64,000 bases of DNA from UBA940 sp031547885 (lineage in GTDB: Bacteria > Bacteroidota > Bacteroidia > Bacteroidales > Rikenellaceae): positions 124,001 to 188,000 of the forward strand of contig JAVBRO010000001.1 in NCBI GenBank assembly GCA_031547885.1. The letters are read 5' to 3'. Below are positions 57,782-64,000 of the stretch, one piece after another (within the stretch, counting starts at the first letter, position 1; the number at the start of each line of letters is the position of its first letter). The notes under the pieces are model-generated. The model was not told where the DNA came from and searched no databases. It saw nothing but the letters and a program-made list of their open reading frames with translations. Both the position numbers and the translations under genes were made by a program.

Positions 57782-58688
57782 CGTCTTCCAGCATTTTCAG
57801 GTAGCTTATATAGCGGTCTTCCGAGATACCGCCTTCCTCTACAGCCGAGATAACGGCGCATCCGGGTTCGTGGGTGTGGGTGCAGTTGTAGTACTGGCAA
57901 TCCCCGGCGGCGCGCATCAGGTCGGGGAAATAATGGTACAGCTCCTCGTGCCCTATGTCGATCAGCCCGAAGCCCTTAATGCCGGGGGTGTCTATGATAT
58001 AGCCGCCGAAACTCAAAGGGTACATCTGCGAAAAGGTGGTTGTGTGCATCCCCTTGTGGTGGGCCTTCGATATCTCGCCTATACGTATGTCGAGCGACGG
58101 TTCGACGGCCTTTATCAGGGTCGACTTCCCCACCCCGGAGTTTCCGGAAACGAGCGTGGTGCGGCCGCGCAGGTATTCGCGGAACTCATTCACGCCCTGT
58201 CCCGTTACGGTCGAGGCGTGCATCACCGGATATCCGGCAAGTTCGTAGACCGCCGTAAAGTGTTCGACGGCCTCGGGATGCTGCGCCGCCAGGTCCATCT
58301 TGTTGAGAAGGATCGTGGCGGGAATTTCGTAGGCCTCGCAGGTGACCAGGAAGCGGTCGATGAACTCCATGCTGGTCTCGGGCGCGAACAGGGTCGCCAC
58401 CACCACCGCCTGGTTTATGTTGGCTGCTATCACGTGGGACTCCTTCGACAGGTTCGACGAGCGGCGTATTATGTAGTTCCGGCGCGGCAGTATCTCCTCG
58501 ATCCACACTTCGTCCCCCTCTCCACTGCATTCGACGCGGTCACCGACGACGACGGGATTGGTCGAACGCGAACCCCCGAGGCGCAGGCGCCCGCGGATGC
58601 GGGCCTTGATCGTCTCCCCGGAATCCGTACGTACTTCATACCAACTCCCCGTACTGCGCACCACTGTCGCCGTGAACTTACCTTCCAT
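57762..58688 (-). CDS. rsgA: Ribosome small-subunit maturation GTPase RsgA
   Basis: About 308 residues, circularly permuted GTPase that checks late 30S assembly. OB-fold N-terminus (MEGKFTATVVRSTGSWYEVRT), then G4 LLNKMDLA before G1 SGNSGVGKSTLI, and G3 DTPGIKGFGL, showing the permuted order. The zinc-binding tail has C-x-Y-Y-N-C-T-H-T-H-E-P-G-C. The Met at 58688 gives the family start; a Met three codons earlier is possible. Overlaps both cvpA and trmH slightly, so the three are one operon. Confidence 0.96.
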   Translation of the reverse strand: MEGKFTATVVRSTGSWYEVRTDSGETIKARIRGRLRLGGSRSTNPVVVGDRVECSGEGDEVWIEEILPRRNYIIRRSSNLSKESHVIAANINQAVVVATLFAPETSMEFIDRFLVTCEAYEIPATILLNKMDLAAQHPEAVEHFTAVYELAGYPVMHASTVTGQGVNEFREYLRGRTTLVSGNSGVGKSTLIKAVEPSLDIRIGEISKAHHKGMHTTTFSQMYPLSFGGYIIDTPGIKGFGLIDIGHEELYHYFPDLMRAAGDCQYYNCTHTHEPGCAVISAVEEGGISEDRYISYLKMLEDDEKYRK

Positions 58689-59178
58689 TATCGGCAAAAA
58701 TACTATCCTTCACCAGATTCACGTACGGAAAAATGAATTCCGTCGTCTTAATGGCCGCGCGGTACATGACCGAACCGTGCTTGACTTTTTCTGTCAACAC
58801 CTTTCCGTTAGGATCGGCGGCACCGATGAGCATCAGCACGATCCCCGCGATCAACAGCATCTTGAACATTGAGAAAAGCACGCCCAATATGTTGTCGAAA
58901 ATGCCCAGCCCTACTATTTTGAATAGCCCTTTCGTCAGCCGCCCTATCAGCACCACCGCGACTATCACCACCACAAGCACTATGACGAAGCCGACGACCG
59001 TTGCGACGACACCCTCCATACCGAGCCATCCGCCTATCGCCGCGCCGGACCTCCACGCGAGGAAAATTCCCAGCGCGAGCGCCGCAAGTCCCAGTACCTG
59101 TGTTATCACCCCCTGCCGCCATCCTTCCCATACGGCGTATATCAAAAGCAGGATTATTACAATATCTAACCAGTTCAT
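58678..59178 (-). CDS. CvpA-family membrane protein
   Basis: A 166-residue protein with four membrane segments and the CvpA pattern: NWLDIVIILLLIYAVWEGWRQGVITQVLGLAALALGIFLAW, then two central spans and LGIFDNILGVLFSMFKMLLI. Family members are needed for colicin V production or bile resistance in enterobacteria; the molecular role is unknown. First gene of the cvpA-rsgA-trmH operon. Confidence 0.88.
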   Translation of the reverse strand: MNWLDIVIILLLIYAVWEGWRQGVITQVLGLAALALGIFLAWRSGAAIGGWLGMEGVVATVVGFVIVLVVVIVAVVLIGRLTKGLFKIVGLGIFDNILGVLFSMFKMLLIAGIVLMLIGAADPNGKVLTEKVKHGSVMYRAAIKTTEFIFPYVNLVKDSIFADNGR

Positions 59179-59285
59179 TCGTTCTAAAAATTAGAGCCGG
59201 GCATATAATGCTCCGGTTGGTGTGGTTTTTGAGGCTAACTTAATGTTATTATCATACGAAATTACGAATAATATTCGAGTTTTCT

Positions 59286-59293
59286 TAACTTTG
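59286..59293 (+). promoter_or_regulatory. -7 promoter box of the GH2-family gene
   Basis: TAACTTTG matches TAnnTTTG, 19 bases before the ATG at 59313. No TTTG at -33. Confidence 0.5.
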
Positions 59294-59312
59294 TATGTTA
59301 CCCCGGAGAGAG

Positions 59313-61388
59313 ATGAAAAGATATATATATATATTTCTGGCACTTACACTGTTTGCAGGAACGGTTTCCGCACGCAGTACCTATAATATAAACGCCCGCT
59401 GGACATTCTTCACGGGAAACGACACCGACACGGGCACTTCGTCGGTCATTTACCTGCCGCACACCTGGAACAGCGATGCCGTTGCGGGTTCGGGCGCGGG
59501 ATACTACCGCGGCGTGGGCAACTACATGAAGGACGTTGATATCCCGTTCACGTGGCGCGGCAAGCGCGTCTTTTTGCGCATAGGGGGTGCGGCCACCGTT
59601 ACCGACGTCATCATCAACGGCCGCCACGTGGCCGACCACTACGGGGGGAACTCGGCTTTCACGGTGGAACTGACCGACCGGCTGAAATACGGGCAGGCCA
59701 ATAAATTCTGGATCATGGTGAACAACTCGCCGCGTCTGGACGTGCTTCCCACGGCCGGTGAGGATAATGTCTACGGCGGTATTTTCCGCAACGTGGAGCT
59801 CGTCGTATGCGAACCGCTCTCGGTCTCCCCTGCCGCGGAAGGGGGCGACGGGGTGTGGATAACCACCACCCGCCTCTCGGCCGATAAGGCGGAAGGCACC
59901 GTCAGGCTCGATCTGCTGGATATGGAAAGCGTACCGGAAAATGCCCGCGCGCGAATCCGCTTCCTCGATAAACAGGAGCGTCTGGTTGCGCAGAACAGCG
60001 TCGCAATCGTCGATCTCGCCCCGGGAAATACCGGGATCACGCTTCCGTTCACCGTCACCAAACCCAGGATGTGGCAGGGGACCGCAGATCCGTACCTTTA
60101 CGATGTCGAGGTGACCATCACCAGGGGCGACGTCATAACCGATTCGCTGACGGTCGGAACCGGCTTCCGCACTTTCGCCGTCGACAAACAGAACAATTTC
60201 CTGCTTAACGGAAAGCCGTATAAACTCCACGGGGTTATCCTCCACCGCGACCGCATGATGGCCGGGACCGCCATGACCCCATTCCAGATCGAGGAAGACG
60301 TCAATATCATCCGCGAAATGGGGGCCAACGCGATCCGCGTGGCCGGGGGACAGCATAACGACTATTTCTACACGCTGTGCGACGAAGCCGGCATAATAGT
60401 GTGGAACGACCTGCCTTTCATGGGTGCGGTCTACCCCACCGACCGTGACTTCGCCGACACGCCGCAGTTCCGCGCAAACGGGCGGCAGCAGCTCGGCGAG
60501 ATGATCTCGCAGCTCTACAACCACCCGTCGATCGCCATGTGGGGCATCTTTTCCGACGTCTCGACGCGCGGCGACGACCCCGTCCCATACGTCCGCGAAC
60601 TGAACACCCTTGCCCACAAACTCGATCCGGCGAGATTGACCGTCGCGAGCAGCGTGCAGGACGGCGACATAAATTTCGTGACCGACCTGATCGTCTTCAA
60701 CCAGTCGTTCGGCTGGCTCAACGGCATGCCCGACGGAATCGTGCTGTGGATGGATCAGCTGAAGCGAAATTTCCCGCAGCTTCCCGCAGGGTTGAGCTAT
60801 TCGGCCGGAGCCTCGATCTTCCATCAATCCGAAAAGCTCGAAAAAACCGTCGTGCAGAGCAACCACCATCCCGAGAACTGGCAGACCTATTTCCATGAGC
60901 AGTATATGAAGAACGCCGTCGGCGCGCCTCAGTTCTGGGGGATCTTCGTGGGGAACATGTTCGATTTCGGGGCCGCACGCCGCACATGGGGCGACGGGAA
61001 GGGGACCAACGACGAAGGTCTGGTGACCTTCGACCGCAAGGACCGCAAAGACGCATTCTATCTCTATATGGCCAACTGGAATACCACGGAGCCGTTCGTT
61101 TACATCACCGACAAGCGCCTCGACACGCGCACAAGCCGCAGCCAGATCATAAAAGTCTACTCGAACCAGCCGGAAGTCGAACTTTTCGTGGGCAACCGCT
61201 CGGCGGGCAAACGCACCGGACAGCAGGGCGTATTCACGTGGGAAAATGTGGATCTGAAAGGGGGCATAAACCGTCTGGAAGCGCGCTCGGAACTGGCTAC
61301 CGACCGTGCGTCGATCAACGTGGACACGAGCGGCTCAGCAACATCGGGCGCGCAGACCGGCCAGATTCGCAGAATAGCAAATCAATAA
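59313..61388 (+). CDS. Secreted glycoside hydrolase family 2-like protein, probably inactive
   Basis: About 691 residues. Signal peptide MKRYIYIFLALTLFAGTVSA. Sugar-binding jelly roll (RGVGNYMKDVDIPFTWRGKRVFLRIGGA...VYGGIFRNVELVV), Ig-like domain, TIM barrel (LLNGKPYKLHGVILHRD) and a C-terminal Ig-like domain. In active relatives the acid/base lies in an NE pair after NHPSI and the nucleophile in SEYGAGA. Here NHPSIAMWGIFSDVS has S-D instead of N-E, and GLSYSAGASIFHQ lacks the nucleophile Glu. The fold and substrate pocket otherwise look intact, so this may be a carbohydrate-binding or sensing derivative. Confidence 0.82.
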   Translation: MKRYIYIFLALTLFAGTVSARSTYNINARWTFFTGNDTDTGTSSVIYLPHTWNSDAVAGSGAGYYRGVGNYMKDVDIPFTWRGKRVFLRIGGAATVTDVIINGRHVADHYGGNSAFTVELTDRLKYGQANKFWIMVNNSPRLDVLPTAGEDNVYGGIFRNVELVVCEPLSVSPAAEGGDGVWITTTRLSADKAEGTVRLDLLDMESVPENARARIRFLDKQERLVAQNSVAIVDLAPGNTGITLPFTVTKPRMWQGTADPYLYDVEVTITRGDVITDSLTVGTGFRTFAVDKQNNFLLNGKPYKLHGVILHRDRMMAGTAMTPFQIEEDVNIIREMGANAIRVAGGQHNDYFYTLCDEAGIIVWNDLPFMGAVYPTDRDFADTPQFRANGRQQLGEMISQLYNHPSIAMWGIFSDVSTRGDDPVPYVRELNTLAHKLDPARLTVASSVQDGDINFVTDLIVFNQSFGWLNGMPDGIVLWMDQLKRNFPQLPAGLSYSAGASIFHQSEKLEKTVVQSNHHPENWQTYFHEQYMKNAVGAPQFWGIFVGNMFDFGAARRTWGDGKGTNDEGLVTFDRKDRKDAFYLYMANWNTTEPFVYITDKRLDTRTSRSQIIKVYSNQPEVELFVGNRSAGKRTGQQGVFTWENVDLKGGINRLEARSELATDRASINVDTSGSATSGAQTGQIRRIANQ

Positions 61389-61968
61389 CCGAAAGACCGG
61401 GCACGAAGTCCGTCCGGTCGGAAAACACCTGGGTGTAGTTCAATTGAAGATTGAAAGTTGGAAATTGAAAGTGAGGGTTGCCATCACTTTCAGGGTAGTT
61501 GCGCCTAAGAACTTTTTTACCTCTCAGGTCGAGGTCGCCCGGGGCGGCGGCTACGTAATTTTCGGAAATCTTCACTACATCGCCAGCCTCTAGAATACCG
61601 GTTAAAATATTTAACAGGCCGAGGTTAAGGTCGGTTAAATAATTGAACTTTTTCTCGTAGAACGGAGCGAAAAGTTCTTCGTAATGGTCGAAGAACGGGG
61701 AGTTGCGGTAGGCCGAGACCATCGACACCCAGTGCTGGTGCTGCCACCGTTTCGAGTTGTCGATGCGGACGTCTTTCACAGCGATCTTGGCCCCGTAGCC
61801 GTGTACCGGAACCGTCAGCGCCGCCACGCCGACTGAAGTGAGTATCTCGCAGCGGTTGCGGGCGGTCTGCTTCACCCAGTTCTCGCCGATATCGATAATA
61901 CAATCATCGTTCAACAGATGCGCGAACCATTCGGTACTGCCTAAATATGTAAGTGGCAAAATTACCAT
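61315..61968 (-). CDS. WbqC-family protein with repeat-encoded insertion
   Basis: A 217-residue protein. ILPLTYLGSTEWFAHLL, WVKQTARNRCEILTSVGVAALTVPV, VRIDNSKRWQHQHWVSMVSAYRNSPFFDHY and YTQVFSDRTDFVPGLSVIDLLF fit the WbqC family (found with O-antigen and other glycan genes; function poorly known). In the variable region before YTQVF the residues FQFPTFNLQLN are encoded by a short-word repeat (61440-61473). The 3' end overlaps the convergent GH2 gene by 74 bases; the last 20 residues are not family-like. Confidence 0.78.
   Translation of the reverse strand: MVILPLTYLGSTEWFAHLLNDDCIIDIGENWVKQTARNRCEILTSVGVAALTVPVHGYGAKIAVKDVRIDNSKRWQHQHWVSMVSAYRNSPFFDHYEELFAPFYEKKFNYLTDLNLGLLNILTGILEAGDVVKISENYVAAAPGDLDLRGKKVLRRNYPESDGNPHFQFPTFNLQLNYTQVFSDRTDFVPGLSVIDLLFCESGRSARPMLLSRSCPR
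61440..61473. repeat. Short-word repeat inside the wbqC-like gene
   Basis: Words of the type TTGAAGATTGAAAGTTGGAA repeated in tandem, translated on the minus strand as FQFPTFNLQLN. Confidence 0.75.
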
Positions 61969-61981
61969 ATCCTCAATTATA

Positions 61982-62151
61982 CACAGCCGTCAGGCTGTGC
62001 GGAATCCCACTTTTCAAAAATCGTGAGCGCAGGCGCCGACTAAAATGGAATTCGCCGTGTATGCAATTCAGGGCGTACCATTTTAGGCAAGCCGGAGTAG
62101 ATTTTTGGAACGTGGGCCAGTTTTTGCTTCTTTTTGCTGGCCAAAAAGAAG
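61982..62151 (-). repeat. SIR structured repeat, copy 5
   Basis: On the minus strand P1 is CTTCTTTTTG/CAAAAAGAAG (62151-62127) with loop GCCAG, complementary to CTGGC (62120-62116). P3 is CTAAAATGG/CCATTTTAG, P4 CGCC/GGCG, P5 CACAGCC-TGAC-GGCTGTG (61999-61982). P1 itself differs from other copies on both arms (CTTC/GAAG versus CTAC/GTAG). Confidence 0.88.
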
Positions 62152-62171
62152 TTAAAAGAAATTCCATATAT

Positions 62172-62201
62172 TGTAGATTCCTCGCATATGCTCGGAATGA
62201 C
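62172..62201. repeat. Half GTCAT element next to ispG
   Basis: GATTCCTCGCATATGCTCGGAATGAC matches the right end of the GTCATTCCGAG elements; the left end is absent. It ends just before the ispG stop. Confidence 0.65.
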
Positions 62202-62202
62202 A

Positions 62203-63777
62203 TTACTTCCACTTACCGTCCGCTTTCAGCAGGTCGATGAGGGCATCGAGCGCTTCCGATTGCGGTATGTCGTGGCGGACTACCTCGCGGCCGCGGTACA
62301 GGGTAATCTTTCCGGGACCTGCGCCGACATAGCCGTAATCAGCGTCGGCCATCTCGCCGGGGCCGTTCACTATGCATCCCATCACGCCTATTTTCAACCC
62401 TGCAAGGTGTGCCGTGGCGGCTTTTATGCGTTCGAGCGTCGGGGCGAGGTCGTACAGGGTGCGCCCGCATCCAGGGCAGGCGATAAACTCGGCGCGGCTC
62501 ATCCTCAGGCGGCAGGCCTGAAGAATCGAGAGCGATATTTCGTCTATGGTCTTTTGCGGAACGCCCGGGCACTCTATCCATACTCCGTCTGCAAAGCCGT
62601 CGAGCAGCGGCAGACCGAGATCGGCGGCGGCTTTAACCGCAAGAGTTTCGGGTGAGGTTTCCGTGTATTTCCTGTGTAATATTACCGGGCGGCGGTCGCC
62701 CCGGGCCATCATGTTCAGCACGGCCGAACGCCACTCCGCAGGCGAATTACAACCTCCCTCAAGAACCACGATCCCGCAGCCCAACTGCGCCAACTCCTGG
62801 AACGAAAGTTCGCTGTGGATGACGGGCCTGTTGTCCCCGCCCACCCTGCCGATAGCCAGCGAACGGCGGGGCGAGTATTCGAAAGGTTTATAGATAGTTT
62901 CGTCAGCGACGGCCGGAGCAGCAGGATATTTTTCGCGCCCGCTGAAATAATCGACCAGCGCCAGGGCGACAGGTATTTCGTTTTCAGGCGGTTCGGTCAG
63001 CGAAACGCGGATCGTGTCTCCCAGTCCGTCGGCCATCAGCACGCCGATCCCCGCGGCCGACTTTATGCGCCCTTCGAGTCCGTTCCCGGCCTCGGTGACG
63101 CCCAGATGCAATGGGAAGCGCATATCTTCCGCATCCATCGCCGCGGCAAGCATCCGGTAGGCATGTACCATGACGCGCACGTTGCTCGACTTCATCGAAA
63201 CCACCGCCTGGTCGAAACCGCGTTCGCGGCAGATGCGCAGGAACTCCATAGCCGACTCGACCATGCCGCGCGGGGTATCGCCCCACTGTTCGACTATGCG
63301 AGGAGCAAGCGAACCGTGATTCACTCCTATCCGAATCGCTGTCCCGGTGGCTTGGCATTTATCCACAAGCTCTATAAAAGGATGATTCGTAATTCGTAAT
63401 TCGTAATTCGTAATTGAATAAGTCCCGGGATTTATGCGCACTTTATCTACCACTCCGGCAAGCGCGAGGGCAACAGCGGGTTGGAAATGGACATCGGCCA
63501 CAAGCGCAACATCCGGATATTTTTCGCGGACTCTGGCGGCGATCTCCCGCATGCTGTCCGCCTCGCGCATACCCTGCGTCGTGAGGCGCACGATGCGACA
63601 TACGGCGTTATACAAACGGCCTATCTGCGCCTCCGACGCCTCTATGTCATTGGTGTCGGTGTCCGTCATGGACTGCACGGCGACGGGATTCCCCGCCCCG
63701 ATCCTCACCGGGCCGATGCGGACTTCCGTAGTCTCGCGCCGCGAATATTTTGTCAATGACTTTACAAATCCTGTCAT
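62203..63777 (-). CDS. ispG: 4-hydroxy-3-methylbut-2-enyl diphosphate synthase, large type
   Basis: A 524-residue iron-sulfur enzyme of the MEP isoprenoid pathway. VRIGPVRIGAGNPVAVQSMTDTDT, VALVADVHFQPAVALA and AIRIGVNHGSL belong to the first TIM barrel; an extra central domain of about 130 residues marks the large Bacteroidota/plant type; the C-terminal ACPGCGRTLYDL and GVMGCIVNGPGE hold the 4Fe-4S Cys and Glu. After VRINPGTY, a loop is replaced by SITNYELRITNHP, encoded by ATTACGA repeats at 63385-63417. All catalytic residues remain. Confidence 0.95.
   Translation of the reverse strand: MTGFVKSLTKYSRRETTEVRIGPVRIGAGNPVAVQSMTDTDTNDIEASEAQIGRLYNAVCRIVRLTTQGMREADSMREIAARVREKYPDVALVADVHFQPAVALALAGVVDKVRINPGTYSITNYELRITNHPFIELVDKCQATGTAIRIGVNHGSLAPRIVEQWGDTPRGMVESAMEFLRICRERGFDQAVVSMKSSNVRVMVHAYRMLAAAMDAEDMRFPLHLGVTEAGNGLEGRIKSAAGIGVLMADGLGDTIRVSLTEPPENEIPVALALVDYFSGREKYPAAPAVADETIYKPFEYSPRRSLAIGRVGGDNRPVIHSELSFQELAQLGCGIVVLEGGCNSPAEWRSAVLNMMARGDRRPVILHRKYTETSPETLAVKAAADLGLPLLDGFADGVWIECPGVPQKTIDEISLSILQACRLRMSRAEFIACPGCGRTLYDLAPTLERIKAATAHLAGLKIGVMGCIVNGPGEMADADYGYVGAGPGKITLYRGREVVRHDIPQSEALDALIDLLKADGKWK
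63385..63417. repeat. ATTACGA heptamer repeat inside ispG
   Basis: Four units in the sense direction of ispG (TCGTAAT on the plus strand), in frame, translated as ITNYELRITN about 120 residues from the N-terminus. Confidence 0.92.
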
Positions 63778-63785
63778 ACTGATTA

Positions 63786-63793
63786 CAAAGGTA
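63786..63793 (-). promoter_or_regulatory. -7 promoter box of ispG
   Basis: TACCTTTG on the minus strand ends eight bases before the start codon, so the transcript would have almost no leader. No TTTG at -33. Confidence 0.5.
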
Positions 63794-63805
63794 ATTATTA
63801 TTTAT

Positions 63806-63924
63806 CTACTTTTCATTTGGTACAAACTGCAGCAGCGCTGCCTTTCCTCATGTTACTTCATTTTAGCTATTTCTCCGTTGACGCTTTTTGCTAAATGGGA
63901 TTTACGCACGGCTTTCAGCCGTGA
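63806..63924 (+). repeat. SIR structured repeat, copy 6 (5' half decayed)
   Basis: The 3' half is well preserved (CATTTTAG, GCTTTTTG, ATGGG, and P5 CACGGCT-TTC-AGCCGTG at 63907-63923), but the P1 hairpin and left part of P3 are degenerate. Joined tail-to-tail with copy 7. Confidence 0.75.
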
Positions 63925-63948
63925 AATAAAGAAGCGGAATAAATTTTA

Positions 63949-64000
63949 ACACAAGCATCAGCTTGTGCGGATTCCCCACTTATCAAAAATCGTGAGCGCA
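63949..64000 (-). repeat. SIR structured repeat, copy 7 (cut by window edge)
   Basis: Starts with P5 CACAAGC-ATCA-GCTTGTG (63950-63967) followed by CCCCAC and the CAAAAATCG P2 strand before the window ends. Copies 6 and 7 with their linker are the reverse complement of the copy 1/1b pair. Confidence 0.8.

Noticed and set aside
59298..60896. A 532-codon minus-strand frame opposite the GH2 gene
   Set aside because: Antisense shadow; the plus-strand frame has a signal peptide and the complete GH2 domain order.

Overview
This is a chromosomal window from a member of the Bacteroidales, most likely Rikenellaceae/Alistipes-like (inference). The signs are moderately high G+C with some A/T-rich islands, genes that mostly lack Shine-Dalgarno sequences, promoters of the Bacteroidota type (TTTG, about 19 nt, TAnnTTTG), a GldE homologue, a bifunctional HisB, a large-type IspG and SusE/PorU-free housekeeping content. 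Nearly everything is core metabolism and cell biology. No rRNA, tRNA, CRISPR array, complete insertion sequence or prophage was seen.

Layout. 0-3.4 kb: the end of a DUF58-MoxR pair (minus), a secreted esterase, and a long gap that holds a candidate structured ncRNA and a two-copy structured repeat. 3.4-12.7 kb: pcrA-type helicase, a lone methylase/nuclease-like DNA-modification protein, tag, nth, tdk, a pentapeptide-repeat protein, a lactonase-like propeller and a lipoprotein. 12.7-20.6 kb: a complete histidine operon hisG-D-C-B-H-A-F-IE, preceded by a 16-residue leader peptide with five consecutive His codons and a terminator/antiterminator (transcription attenuation). 20.6-31 kb: prmC, recX, an M23 peptidase, murB, tilS, holA, a class IV aminotransferase-like protein, a DUF6794-like protein and an acyltransferase. 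31.2-50.4 kb: the division and cell-wall (dcw) cluster rsmH-ftsL-ftsI-murE-mraY-murD-ftsW-murG-murC-ftsQ-ftsA-ftsZ, interrupted by a membrane protein, a frameshifted four-helix-bundle (S23) gene, a thioredoxin-like lipoprotein and an EEP-family hydrolase. 50.5-64 kb: gldE, a phosphopantetheinyl transferase, then mostly minus-strand genes (MATE, class III aminotransferase, DUF1287, trmH, rsgA, cvpA, wbqC-like, ispG) and one plus-strand GH2-family protein.

The striking part is the DNA between the genes. Almost every gap is filled by one of a few repeat families. (1) A structured repeat of about 180 bp (called SIR here), present about eight times whole or in part. Its copies differ mainly by compensatory changes in helices, including a loop that pairs with a downstream segment (a pseudoknot). 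(2) Elements made of short-word tandem arms in inverted orientation around small G+C-rich hairpins. (3) GTCAT(T/C)CCGAG-type inverted repeats. (4) A second small covarying hairpin pair. Several of these have entered genes and are translated in frame: the heptamer ATTACGA inside ispG and at the ends of tag, hisC and murE, a 122-bp MITE-like element inside murC, a GTCAT repeat at the end of hisA, and a short-word repeat inside the wbqC-like gene. Other oddities are a GH2 protein that appears to lack both catalytic glutamates, an aminotransferase IV-like protein without its usual lysine, and a 48-residue chimera of the neighbouring aminotransferase start and trmH end.
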